From Plicaturopsis crispa FD-325 SS-3 (Eukaryota > Basidiomycota > Agaricomycetes > Amylocorticiales > Amylocorticiaceae): a stretch of 64,000 bases of DNA. The position numbers and the translations under genes were made by a program. Positions 35,302-47,185 of this stretch are shown piece after piece. The stretch spans positions 3,473,550 through 3,537,549 of the forward strand of contig KN832555.1 in assembly GCA_000827205.1 (NCBI GenBank), given 5' to 3'. The notes below the pieces were generated by a model. The model did no database searches, was not told where the DNA came from, and saw only the letters and a list, made by a program, of their open reading frames with translations. Numbering within the stretch: the first letter of the stretch is position 1; every line of letters begins with the position of its first letter.

Positions 35302-37065
35302 TTAACAAGCGACGCCGCGTGCCGAGCGATGCTGGGAAAAGACGTTGGGTAAAGTCTTCGACACGAGTTTCTTCGTGTTTTCCTTGTTCCGGTCCTTCCT
35401 GTTCACCTTGCCTTCTGGGCGGTTGAGCTGCTGCAGCGCCCGACGGCGTTTGAAGATCAGGTTAGGCCGAGGGAACGGGGGCAGCGGCGTTTTTAGGCTT
35501 GTCGCATGTTCGAGAGGAGTCGTATCGCCTTCCGAGTAACTTGAACGTAGGCCGACATGACCAGGAGTTGAAGATAGGGATGCCGCGTGGGGTCCTGTGG
35601 TAGATAGCCAAGATTTACCCATCTCAGGTCCAGAGACCCCGAGAGGATACGTGAATTTGCCAGGAGATTGACCAGAAGAAGCAGCGACGGGGGTGTCCGG
35701 AGGCGGCGTCGTAGCTGCAGTCGAGACAGAACGAGACCTAGCCTCAGACAGCGCAAAGTCCGACGTCGACGGGGACGGCGACGGCGAGGGACTGTCTAGC
35801 CTCAGAGGAGAATCGGGAGTACCCAGTCCAACCCATCCGTCAACAGCCGCAGCGCGATTGTTCGCATTGGCGCGTGTATCCGCGGAGGAGGAGAGAGAGA
35901 CCTTGTGCGATGAAGCAGTTTTTGACATCCAAGCAAGAGAAGGAATCAGCGCGGGCCGGCGTTTGGCCACCTTCAATAACAAGGGTCAGCACAGTGAATA
36001 CTTGCAACACGAGACGATAATTACTTGGGACTCCGGAGTGCACATGCTACGGAAGACATCAGAGGTAGACAGGACTTCGAAAGCACGGGCAGAGGCTGAA
36101 GGCAGAGGTGCATCGGCCTTTTGATCGTTGGACTGATTGGTGGTGACGATATCGGCGACATTCGAGGTGCTTAGGACGTTCACAACATGGCCACTCGAGC
36201 CCACGGATACGGACGTATCGTCCCGAACCTTTTCAGTCTCTGAGGTTTGTACACGCAGTTCGATGAGGTGGATCAACAACAGTGAAGAGCAAAGGGTACG
36301 TACCATCGTCAGAGCCTGTGAGATCGATGACAACACGATGCACAGGTGCCGAAGGAGCTATAGCTCGCGCTCCCCGTATCTTGGGTACCACAGAACCGTG
36401 GCGTAGATGTGAATAACGCCTCTTCTTACATACCTTGCTTGGATGCGATGTCCACCTATATGGTCTATATCTAAACAGCGAGCCTGGTTAACATCATAGC
36501 ACAATGACTTCTCTCGAGGGACGAGAACGTACGCTTTATCCCATGCTTTGCAAGCGGCCACAATGAGGGGGGCAAAGGTCTCCCGGACATATTGATAGGC
36601 AGCATCGAATCCATGTGCCGCTTTGAAATTACCAATGAGGCCCTCAAAGAAATCACCGGCACGTTTAATCTCCCAGTGTGGGTGCCAGCCGCCAGCCTTC
36701 TCCACCAAGGCCGCAAAGGTCAAATTCTGGACGAGGACTTGACGCAGGACCTGTGGATACCATCAGCCGTCCGAACTAACTTGTGGCGCATGCACACAAG
36801 TACTCACGGAATAAAAATTAGAGCCTTCATTCGGATATATCTCGATCAAGGCCTCCGCGACGAAAGCATACATGAGCCCATCGCCGAGATAATCGAGTCG
36901 TTTGCGTTCGAACCAATCGTACTTGACCCAGGATGTGTGGCTCACGTCGGGCAGCCGTACCAGATAGGAATCCGAAGCGATAGCAGCGAGAACAGCACGC
37001 CGAACATCGTATAGCAAGCCACGAGAAGGAAAATATCGAGAGAGGCTCTGCAGTGCGCGGGTCAT
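35302..37065 (-). CDS. RNase III-domain protein with long disordered tail and SUMO-interaction-like motif
   Basis: About 480 residues in six exons. The N-terminal part contains an RNase III fold: WFERKRLDYLGDGLMYAFVA (near 36850-36910) matches the ERLEFLGDxVL signature, and AGDFFEGLIGNFKAAHG matches the second metal-site helix. Relative to bacterial RNase III the first acidic residue of the signature is Lys and the second Glu is Asp; the later Asp and the D/E pair of the second motif are kept. After splicing, the chain continues KAWTSHPSK-IRGARA and then RVVIDLTGSDD, a canonical SUMO-interaction motif followed by acids. The rest (about 300 residues) is disordered, Ser/Pro-rich, ending in a basic KRRRALQQL ... 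RKDRNKENTKK segment. No dsRNA-binding or helicase domain seen. Role unknown; possibly RNA processing or silencing. Confidence 0.72.
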
Positions 37066-37246
37066 TCTTGAGTGAGAAGCGATAGAGATGGTGTGGGTTC
37101 AAGAACAAGAAAAACAAGGACAGCTGGGTATTTATCGCCATCTAATCCAGGGTGGCCAAAGCTTGGGCCAAAGGAGGCTAAAGGGTGCGTACACGTGTTG
37201 TGTTGTGTCCGCATGACATATATAGTTCCGTGCCGCGGTCTCCGAG

Positions 37247-40200
37247 CTACATGGTATCGCGAAGGACTTGAGCGATATCAGTCTGGAAGCGGCTGATATA
37301 CACAAGTAGGTCCTCGTCCGGCAGCAAAGAGTGCTCCAGTGCCTGAGTCACTTGTGTGCGTAGCTGAGAGAACAATAAGAAAAGACAAAAGATGTGGGAC
37401 AAAGCTGGACCCACCCTGAGAAGTGCTTGCCGGCGGATCGCGACCTTCGATGTCTGGCTCTCCTCCTGGCGCCGCGCTGCTTGTTCGCTCAAAATATGTC
37501 CGACACGATTTCCTTCGATCAAAACATTTGCTGGTAGATCCGCCAACCTTGCCAATTCCAGTCCTACGCATTGTCTAGGTTAGCACGTGCATTGCATTGT
37601 TTGTCAGAAAACCGGACACAACCATAATGCTCCATGTCTTCCGGTACGCCATCCACAATTCTTGGGTCAGTAGGTCAGCGCAATATTCGAAGCAGATAAA
37701 GCGACCGTATACTTGTATTGGTATATGATTCCGAAGCTTGAACTGGACTGCCGTGTTTTCTGTCAATCCACCTTCAGCATTTACAAGGCGCTAGGGTAAT
37801 AGTGAGCACACCTGAACAGACAGGTGCAGGCTACAAATCTCATGAGCAGTCGTATGGAAAGACATGGGTAGTAATCTTACTTTATGACAGAGGGCTGACG
37901 AGACAGGGTCGTCGCGAGTTCGCTGAAATGCCTGTTCATAGGTTAGCCTCGATTTTTACAGAGGACGTGCGCCATACTCACGTAGCGAAAAACACAAATG
38001 ACTGCAAGGAATGTTCGGCTCGTATTTACTGGACCCGTGCATGCAAATCGGACTATGATGTAGACATACCTTCAACTCAATCAGATTTTCGGCAATTGCA
38101 TGTGAGATCCCGACGCCCTCGCGGGGGGACGTTCCGCGTCCAAGCTCGTCTACCAACACCAGCGATTCCGGGGTAGCAAGTCCTGGCAAATTTGATCGTA
38201 GGCAGTCAATAGATGAGTTTGATAGATATGCGGACCTAGAATCATTGCAGAGGATGCCATTTCGTTGGCAAATGTGCTCAGGCACTTTTCCATGTCGTCA
38301 TCATTCGAAAGTCGAGTAAGGAGTGCATCATGAATACTGCGCAACAGAAAACCTGGTAAGTTCCATACGGTGGTGCAAAGACATGCGAGGACTGACCGAA
38401 AACTTGCATACTCCGCAGGCACGAAGCAGCCACACATAGCCATATTAACGAGTAGTCCGATCTATTGCATGCATTAGAATGAGACAGTAACACAAGTCAT
38501 TCCAAAGACCAACCTGGCGCAGATATGTGCTCTTTCCTGTGGGACTTCGCTTGAGTACGTGATATCTACCATGATTCGTTTGGTCCCATACCTGACATGC
38601 TAAAAGCGAAGACATGATTGAGGTTTACAGCGAAAAGGGAAGAAGCTTGACACTCACTTCGGGCCTTGGATAATCTGAAACGAGGAAGAATCACAGCAAT
38701 ACACGTCGTTGGGTACCATGGTACCGGCCGACTGAACACATTCGAGGACAGGATGCCGTCCTGACTTGATGGCTAAAGTACCGGTGAACTCGGGGCGTAC
38801 TGCCACAAGTCTGAGAGGTCAGAGATGTCTCGAGTCTAGAATGGATTACACAGACCATAGTTATGCACTTTGTAACCCGTCAATATCAAGCCTTCCATGG
38901 AGAATGATAACTTACTGATTGAAGCGTGCGCAAATGACCATAACATATCGAGCAAAGCCACCTTCATGAACCAACCGTTAGATATGGACTAAACCATGCA
39001 CATATATGACATACCGCCTCAGATGCTTTGTATAGGCAACCAACATCCACAAGAATCTCCGAAACGAGATCTTGAATGATTCTATGTTTGCGTTAGTATT
39101 GAATGCACGATGGTAGGGCTGGCATGAATTTTCACTTGTCACTCAAGATCAAAGTTTCGTCTAGAGCATCCTTCAGTCTTGCATTCATTTTTTTCTGGGA
39201 CGAAGATTTGTTAGTAGTGCGACAATCCCAAGTTTGAATTTGAGAGCAGCTGACCAGTTCCATACTCGAAAACAACCATTTCCCCTTCTGCATCGTGACA
39301 TTGATAAAACCTCGGGGAAGTTCCCCCTCGAGATCAGTCTTTTTCAGCGTGAAGACAAATCCGCTGTCCTGATACAGCAACGACAATGGGAGCTCATGCT
39401 GTTCCGTCATTGCCCTGTGAAGTACGAAGATGTCGCCAACGTTTTCCTTGAAGGTTTCGCGTGCTACGTCAAGCAGACGGTTGCAGTTGGCCTACATACG
39501 GAATGTCAATATCATGAGACATGTATTTCGTCGTGACAAGTCCGAGTACCTTCACCGCATACACTCTGGCATTTACTGCTGCGATTCCACCCTGGTACGT
39601 TGTGTCAACCGAGGTCATCAAATAAACCACATATGCGCACCTTCGAAGGCGCACTGTCCTCGTTGAGATTTTGACAGACAGCGGTCTCGATTTTGGTCAG
39701 ACGTTCGTCCGAAATCATCTAGGTCAAAGTTAGCGTCAAAAAAAGCATCTACAGTACACTGAAGAGCGAACATCGTGGATGATTTGGAGTAGTTGCGATT
39801 TGCTTCCAGCAAGAGCGCTTTGAAGCAGAGGCAAGCTGCGAACCATATTGCGTAGACTGAGCATTTGGGATACTCTGGCCGATGCTACTTTGGCAGTGGT
39901 CGTTGCTTGTGTTTCAGACGCTGCCAGCTTGGATAACATGAATTTTCGCGCCAGGGTACCACAAGGAAGGGACGTCGGGACCCTTACTGATGCAATAAGT
40001 TTGTCAAAATCTAGTTTGTTCATGGTCTTGAGTGCATCTCGAACTTCGGTGAAACGATCTTCAGATTGAACCAGTTCTAAGGAAGAGTCAGTCTGGGATT
40101 GACGCATGTTATTTTACCCTAAAACCGCATACCTTCTACAACGTCTAAGCGCGCGTCTATGGCGCTTTGCACTGTGAAAGAGTTTAGGTATCGTGCATGG

Positions 40201-41244
40201 GATCGGGGTCGCACGATGGCACTCGCCTGTGATCGGTGAGAGGATGTTCACTCTTAGAAGACGGGACGCCATTGCCGTATACGTGTGATTCAACGTTCTG
40301 GCCTCCTGGTCATTAAGACATATTTTCTGCAGGTATAATCGACGCACCCGAAAAGAGAGTACGTTGACTTTTTGTGAGACATGTTACCTACTAACTCGAG
40401 ATTGCGAGCTGTCTCGGGATCGATCATCATTGTGCCTTCAACGGGGACGAAACGAATACGGAGAGAACGTGCAGCGAAACGGGTATTGAGCTTCATTTCG
40501 GCGTGTTTGAAAAGGGCACAAGCCGCTGAAAGGGCATAGTATCTGCAGGAAGCCTCAGACAGTACAACGGGGTCTTGAATTGGTACACATACTTCGTAGA
40601 TGCAGCCAACAGTGTGGCCGCGCGCTCGTCGTCATCGACACAAAGTTGGTCGATAAATTCAAGACCTGAGGGCTTCAGTAGATAATCTTGATGACGTCCG
40701 AAGGCCACGTACCACTGTTGTCATTCCAGTACTTCCTGGCCACTGGCTCAACGCGAATTGCGGGAAATTCTTCTTGAATGAATTGTACTAGCAACGAACT
40801 ACTGGCTGGTCGCTGCCCGGAGATTTCGTTGGCTGATATGAACGTGTCAGGGACTAGGATGAGTGCTGGCGTATGCAAATGCATCTGGTGTAATGTTTTG
40901 ACATATGTCTGACAATCTGCGAGCTGAAAAACGCGTCGAAAACGGTGAAAACGCGTCGCAGATGAAAAAAAAATCCAGACCTGGACAAGCATAACGCGTC
41001 CGGTGTCTCTGTCCAGAGCGGCTAAACCAACTTCGCGACCAAATCCACGTCCCTCGAGCACCGAAACCACATAGCTGCCTTCATGACGAGTCGATACTGC
41101 AGTTTGAGGCCGTCCAGTAGTGGGCCTTCCGGTAGTAGGACGCCCGGTATTGTTGCGCGACTGGCCTGTCCATGGCCGCGCCTGACCTGTCCACGGCCTC
41201 GATTGGCCCGTCCAGGGACGAGAGGTATTCGGCCGCGAGGTCAT
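37247..41244 (-). CDS. MSH4: MSH4, meiotic MutS homologue
   Basis: About 850 residues split into many (about twenty) small exons. The N-terminal 45 residues hold short repeats (RPWTGQ, GRPTT). Clear family stretches are ALILVPDTFISANE, YALSAACALFKHAEM, the Walker A GPNMSGKSTYLRQV rebuilt across two introns near 38520-38690, and LVDELGRGTSPREGVGISHA (Walker B, near 38100-38170), followed by the helix-turn-helix C-terminus ending QVLRDTM-stop. MSH4 pairs with MSH5 as a sliding clamp that stabilises crossover intermediates in meiosis I; MSH4 proteins lack the mismatch-binding domain I. An in-frame ATG at 41319 would add 25 residues; I prefer 41244, where the low-complexity head begins. Confidence 0.93.
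41106..41238 (-). repeat. Short tandem repeats coding the MSH4 N-terminus
   Basis: The minus strand encodes three copies of the hexapeptide RPWTGQ (with Ser/Ala spacers) followed by three copies of GRPTT/GRPQT. The DNA copies are imperfect. Unit lengths are multiples of three, so the frame is kept. Confidence 0.75.
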
Positions 41245-41690
41245 ATCAGCAAAAACGACAAAAGCTGCCAGCACTTCTAGAGAAACTGGACGAGCAAGAT
41301 CCAGAGAGGTGAGCGCCACAGTTCAAGGTGGATTTCCCAGCGCGCGGAAATTGCCGCAAAGCATAAACGTCGAGTTCACTGGAAAGACCAAAGAAGGACT
41401 GACGACGGGTTTGCGGAACCTGGCATATCGCTGGAAACTTGAAGTTAAGATATCAAAAGCATATACACCACACCAGACGACAGAGCGGCACAGCTGCAGT
41501 GGACTCTCTGTCTCTTCCGTAGCGGCTGTACACAAATCACAGGTGTTTTATGATTTATCGAAAACTGAACGCGAGTCAGCAGGACATGGACTGATACAGT
41601 CTACGCTCGAGATTCAGTTACAGTGACCGTCGGTTCAGAGTGGCATAGAAAGCTTACTCTGGAGCACAACTACCCAAGCATGAGGATGAA
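41245..41690. other. Intergenic between MSH4 and VPS72
   Basis: 5' region of MSH4 and 3' flank of VPS72. An overlapping plus-strand open frame (41309-41626) shows no protein family and lies partly over the possible longer MSH4 start; I treat it as chance. Confidence 0.5.
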
Positions 41691-43253
41691 TCAAGACAAG
41701 TCCATTGCGTCATTAAGTACAGATGTCGACGAGCCGCGAGCTGCCGAAGATTTGAAAGGCTGTTGTCTTCCTTCACGGGATACATAGCAGCCAAGGCCGT
41801 CGCTCCAGATGAATTCGTGATTGAGGATTTTCGTCAGTGTATCGTAAGCTTGGATATTTGCAAAAGGAACGCCTGTCCTTGGATCAAGATATGGTGCAGG
41901 GAGTCCCGTCAATGCGCATATCTTTTTCGGGCGCGCTGTGAAAGTAGTGAGTTACGCGTTTGGCGCAGACGATACATACAGACTTACATAGCGGCCTAGA
42001 TTTCCCAACAAATACCTTCACGTCATCCCATGCAACGTGGTCACCGAACATTGCATCCATGGTGTCCTTCCATCTAGGTCTCTGTGCAGACTCTGACTGT
42101 GATAGCTCGTGCACAATGTAATTTCTGGTCATCTTTTCTGTGCGCTCGATCTGTGGGGGAGAGGGCGGAAAGGATCCACGTGCTGGTTCATAACGGTTGA
42201 CTCCATTGTGATGTGCAGAGGGATCGCCGGGATATGATGCTGCTGTGCTATGCGGATCCGAAGGATTATATCCGTAGGGCGACATGGGGATATTAGGCGT
42301 CGGGGCATCTAGCAGAATCTTGACCTCTTCGCCTTTGCTAACCCACTTCAACAACGGGCCTTCGATGGCTGCACGGACAACGCGAGCGCGTTTACGCTTC
42401 TCTTCTTCGAGCTTGAGATAATCTCGGTGTTCAACAGTATTCCCCTCTTCAGTATCAAGTGCTCGCGCGATGAGCTCGTCTTGGGTGATGACGCGCTCTT
42501 CCGATTTGGTCTTCTTGGGTACAGACGCCTGTATCATCGTCCGGGTAAGATATTGAGCGTGTGTAGGGCGTGAGCGAGCTTGCCTTCTTTTCCTCTGCCC
42601 TTTTGACTCTGCGGACGGTGGCCGAGGTGTTCAATATAGTGTGTCTGCGACGACTTTGCCTCTTTCCGTGCACTATAACCTCTCCAGTCTCCGCGTTTGT
42701 GGCGAGGCCGAGTGAGACACGCCTCTGAGGGCGTTTCGCTGAGGCAGAAGCTTTAGGAGAGGATGGACCCGCCTCTGGATTGAAAGTGACTTTCTGGCGA
42801 GCATGGGCAGTTGCTGTGGCTCTGTCTATGCGTGAACGGGCTGCCTATAGCTCGCGGTATCAACGCGTTTATTTGCAATAGACGTCGTAAAACTTACCCG
42901 TCGAGCTCTCTTCTCTTCATCTTCAACTGCCTTGTCTCCGGCATCGTTTTGCATGGCCTCATCTTCGTCTGTGCTTTCAAAGTCGGATCCAAATATATCC
43001 TCCTCATCTATGTTGGACAATTCAGACGGCAAGTAAACATACAGTTGGAAAGTTACCGTTGTCGTTGGCGAAATCAACGTCGTCCTCAGGGTCCTTAGCT
43101 AGTTCATCTAAATCCAGCTCTGCCAAGGCAGCCTCCATGCTATAGAACGTGAATGAGTCGTTGTCCTTCAGATATTCGACGATCCCTTTACCGGTTGCCC
43201 GCCGTACTGCGCTTCGATCTGCGACCAGCCAGAGATTCATTTAGGTCCGCCAT
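41691..43253 (-). CDS. VPS72: VPS72/YL1 (Swc2), SWR1 chromatin-remodelling subunit
   Basis: About 400 residues. Exon 1 is short (43253-43192) and encodes MADLNESLAGRRSKRSTAGN; a 52-nt intron then joins it to RMEAALAELDLDEL. The (K)RSTAGNR start followed by an acidic region (DDVDFANDNDEED, FESTDEDE) is the H2A.Z-H2B-binding part of YL1. The middle is basic (KKTKSEERVITQDELIARAL). The C-terminal YL1_C domain reads KICALTGLPAPYLDPRTGVP and HEFIWSDGLGCYV. VPS72/Swc2 delivers H2A.Z to nucleosomes within SWR1. A frame that starts at an ATG inside exon 1 (MNLWLVAD) is a shadow in another frame. It shares a 176-bp divergent promoter with the mitochondrial ribosomal gene. Confidence 0.93.
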
Positions 43254-43429
43254 ATGTAGAATTGAGGCCTAAGTGCGCTAAAAGCAAGTCGACCAAGCCT
43301 CAGCGCTCAGCGGAGGTCGAGGTGGGAGAGGTATAGGTAGGAATTAGCCCCTGAGAGCGCGAAATATTTCCCTTCTCCGGTTCCGAGGCTCGCGCCAAAC
43401 TTGCCACCAACTCTCGCGTTTCTCTAGAC

Positions 43430-44170
43430 ATGGCCAGGAAATTACCAGCCCTCAAGGGCCCTTCACGTCTCTCAACCATCCTCCAGCAGCTAGACAGCCC
43501 CCCAAAGCTGAAGCTACTCCGTCTCAAGAGTCTCAAACTGAAGTACTCGCCAAATTATGACCACTTCGGTGCACGGTGCGCGTCGTGTCTTGTACGGAGC
43601 GAGTATACGACTCTAATGTAGCACAATAATTCGCACCTCAAAGACGTTTTGTCAAGGATGAACTTCCAAAAATACAATGGGCAAACCCGAATGTGGGGAT
43701 AGAAATTGAGAGAAAACGCTGGTCGAAGGAGGATCCATGGAGACCGGAAATACGCTTAACTTATGGTAAGCATGAGTACATTTTTTGCAACCAAGTCCTG
43801 CCAATGATTGTGTTTTCCTTCACCCGCAGACAATGGCAACGAGCAGGTAGTCGATATGGGGATGAAGCGGTCCAGTGCGATCCTCAAGGAACTTATGGAT
43901 GCCGCCGGTGACAGCGAGTGGAAACGGTGGCACGCGGACTCTGTAGCCCAAGGCCATGCTTCAGTTACGAGTCCGCGAGCACGACCAGCCACGATACGCT
44001 CCGCCCAGACAGACGAACTGAGAAGGCCCGCACTGCTGCCTGCCCCGAAAGTCACCACAAAACTTTCCGAGCTTTACGCACAAATAGCCGATCTGCCTGT
44101 GCTCGACAATAAGGGGGAGGATTCATCGTCGAGGGAGCCCAAGTCGGGGGTATCGACGGCTTTGCCTTGA
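43430..44170 (+). CDS. Mitochondrial ribosomal protein, L51/S25/CI-B8 domain
   Basis: About 200 residues in three exons. Exon 1 starts MARKLPALKGPSRLSTILQQ and runs to KYSPNYDHFGAR; exon 2 gives RFVKDELPKIQWANPNVGIE and RPEIRLTY; exon 3 gives DNGNEQVVDMGMKRSSAILK. The thioredoxin-like L51/S25/CI-B8 pattern (LKSLKLxYSPNYxHxGAR, PKIQWANPNVxIE, then the small-residue helix) fits fungal Mrp49-like or small-subunit S25-like mitochondrial proteins. The N-terminal basic amphipathic segment suits mitochondrial import. The C-terminal 90 residues are an extra, mostly disordered extension. Which exact subunit it is remains open. Confidence 0.82.
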
Positions 44171-44285
44171 CATCGCAGACGTAGGGCGCGTATGTCGAGA
44201 CTGTTTGCTTCATATTAATAACGCAGACGCGACCATTAAACATTGAAGTGCGATCCCAGGCTCTATACTAGTAATATGCACTCTC

Positions 44286-45388
44286 CTAAGTAGACGTGAC
44301 CCAGCTAGCGACCAACACGATGACCCCCAGTCCAAACACCAAACCCGCGAGATCGTCGAGGAATAAACTGCCCATCTGCAAGTACTTCAGGCCATTCGTT
44401 ATGATCGAAGGAAGTGGTGGTGGAAGGTAAGGTAGCGCAAGGGAGAGTAGCATTGGGGGTGCAACAGCGTCCTGGAATGATCGAATTGTTAGTTGACCAG
44501 TCATCAGCAAGCTGAACACGATAAGACTGACGAAGCCTGAAAATATGCGCAATGAATGGAACGCAATCTCCAGAGTTATGAAGGCCCAGAAAAAGGGCTA
44601 CAAACAAATTAAGTCAACTTGGCTGTAGGAAGGCAGAACAAGAAGACACGAACCACAAATTGCACTCCTGCGGCATTGGGCTTCGTCCAGGAAAGTTCTC
44701 CCCATCTCGCCCATCTCCCCTCTGCTCCAAGATCTCCATGAGTCACTGAGAACACCTCCGGTTCTTTCCAAAATGCAAAGAACACCAGCAGACTCCAGAA
44801 CGACGCGAGGTGGATCAATGGCATGAGCTTTTGAAGACGCGTTCGGGGTTTTGGAGGAGCAAGACTGATTGGGGCCTTTCCGGCTTGGGCGGGTCCTCCC
44901 TGGAAGTTCCCTAATTGCGACATGAGAGCCTGCAATGGGTCATCCATACTCGGCGGCGAAGTGCCATCGAAGGGGGGCGGGCCGGACGCCTGACCAGGAA
45001 ATGGCGGAGGCGCCGATCCCCCCATGAGTGCCTGCAAGAGCTGCTGTTGCTGCTCCTGCGACCATACTGAAGGATCGGGAGGTGGACCGCCAAAGCCCGC
45101 AAAATTGGAGGGCGCTGGAGCATGCTCGGCTGGCTGGAGGGGCGGTATACGTGTTTCCTCTCCAACGAAATTCCGAAGACCAGAATCTAGGTTCGGAAGT
45201 GGGGGGTCTGTAACGAAGACACAAGAGGTTAGTGTCGACCAGGAATAAAAAACGCGGTATGCATACGTACCATCATGCATGTACGCCGGTGCATCCTGTC
45301 CTCGAGCAGATGTCGTTAGTTTTGCAAGGCGATCCGTGCCGCGACTGAGAATCGCTTTTCTACGGGCTTCAGCGCGAGCAGCAGCCAT
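44286..45388 (-). CDS. GET2: GET2-like subunit of the GET insertase
   Basis: About 320 residues. Cytosolic N-terminus with positively charged helix RRKAILSRGTDRLAKLT, the Get3-recruiting motif of Get2/CAML proteins. A Pro/Gly/Gln-rich linker follows, then three hydrophobic segments: LMPLIHLASFWSLLVFFAFW, FFWAFITLEIAFHSLRIF, and LDDLAGLVFGLGVIVLVASW at the C-terminus. This is the Get2 layout: the protein sits in the ER membrane with Get1 and receives tail-anchored proteins from Get3. At least three introns. It starts MAAARAEARRKAI and shares a 169-bp divergent promoter with the ARF-GAP gene. Confidence 0.85.
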
Positions 45389-45557
45389 TTTGACTTGTCT
45401 TGAAGTAGGACGTCTGAAAGGTCGTAAAGGACGTCAGTCGAATGCAGGTCGAATGCAAGGCGGCGCGCCACAGCGCGCCACGCGGGTCGTGTCAGGACAG
45501 GACAAGTAAAGCCGCGTTGCTTTCTGTTCGATACAAGCTCTGTCTCATACCACCACG

Positions 45558-46889
45558 ATGTCTCGCCAGGACAAGGCTACCACCGAGAAACACACGAAGA
45601 TACTCAGGGAGCTCGTGAAACAAGGCGATAACAAAGTCTGCGTGGATTGCAAACACAACGGTAAGTGCAGCCCAACTTGGTCCCATGCTCCTTGCTAATT
45701 TATCTACTAGATCCTCGTTGGGCATCCTGGAATCTGTAATTCTCTTTCCATGACATGGACGAATTCATACTCATTACTTGCGTAGTGGGGTGTTTCTTTG
45801 TATACGATGTTCGGGTATACACCGCGGCATGGGCACACATATCAGTAAAGTGAAATCCGTCGACCTCGATGTCTGGACGCCAGAACAAATGGAGGTGAGC
45901 ACCACAGTCATATCTTGTATTGCCTCTATTGAGCATGCGCGTAGTCCATCACGAAATGGGGTAACCGTCGGGCGAATCTTTACTGGGAAGGTCATCTGAA
46001 ACCTGGCCATGTACCACCGGAGCAGTGTGTAGCCATCTTTTGCCTACTCTTGACTTGTACTGACCCTCGCTAAAGCAAAATGGAATCATTCATCCGCTCA
46101 AAATACGAATCACGCAGATGGGCCCTTGATGGGCCGCCGCCCAAAGACCCATCGGTGCTCGAAGATAGCTCTGTGGCGGCAGCCCAACCGAGCGCTCAGC
46201 CTACACCTCAGCCCGTTGCATCGTCGCATGCTCCTACCAGTAGTATTTCCAGTCGTCCCTCAGCATCGTCAGCTCCTATCACGACCCGGCAACCTCAGCC
46301 TCATCGTCTTCTCTCAACTGCAGTCGCCGACAGAAAACAGCAGGCCCGTTCCCCGGCGCAGGCTAAGCCCGCTGCTCCCGTTGAATCTACGAAACCACCA
46401 CCTGCTCCTGAGAACGACCTGTTCTCGCTCGACTTTCACGCCCCTTCGTCCGCCTCCCCGTCCAATGCCTCCTCCCCTCAACCAAAGAAGGACGTTAAGA
46501 ACGATATATTGTCCTTGTTTTCGACTCCAGCAGCGGTACCTCCTGCCCAGGCAGCGTTGGTTTCTGATCCGTGGGGACAGTTCAGTGGGGCGTCGCAGCC
46601 GCAGGCCCCGCAACCTCAGGCAACAAGCCTGATAGGCTCAAATGGCACTGGTGCTTGGGGCGTTAGCTCGGGATGGAGTGCTCCAGCGCCCCAGCCCGCT
46701 GCTGACCCATGGGGGAGCTTTGGCGCAACACCAGTGGCGCCACAGCAACCCAACCTATTCGGCGCAAGTGATCCCTGGGCATCCCAGCCCTCTGCTGCAA
46801 GCACTGGGAATGCTGGGCCCGCGTTTGGCGGAAGTACGGCTCAGAAGAAGGACGATGCCTTCGGGGATTTATGGGGAAGCTTTAAGTGA
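45558..46889 (+). CDS. AGE2: ARF GTPase-activating protein, Age2/SMAP type
   Basis: About 360 residues in five exons. The ArfGAP zinc finger is complete: CVDC-x16-CIRC with the catalytic arginine in [17 protein letters not shown]. It continues [10 protein letters not shown] and, across an intron, [18 protein letters not shown] and [11 protein letters not shown]. The remaining 250 residues are Ser/Pro/Gln-rich with short DPWG and DLFSLDF motifs resembling adaptor/clathrin-binding peptides. Such proteins switch off Arf at the trans-Golgi and endosomes. The C-terminus ends DLWGSFK-stop. Start in context ACCACGATG. Confidence 0.93.
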
Positions 46890-47185
46890 TCTCTTGCGTC
46901 AATTTGCTAGATGTTATCTACTCAAGTTGGATGCTCGGAATCTTGTCGTGCTACGCCAGTGCTACGCTATTCCTTTGATCATACAATACCCGTTTTTCTC
47001 TTGCCATGGCATTTTAATCAAGTCTGCTTGAAGCACTGCAATGCACACGGGGTGGGATGTACGCAGAGTTTCTAGCCCATGGGTTGCAGTATTACATATA
47101 TATATGTATTGGACAATAACTCAGAGCGTTATGTGCTGTAATCCCAGATGTTACATGCATGTTACAGATGGACTTCACGAGTTCA

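Noticed and set aside
41309-41626. 105-codon plus frame between MSH4 and VPS72
   Set aside because: No family, overlaps the possible MSH4 start region, likely chance.
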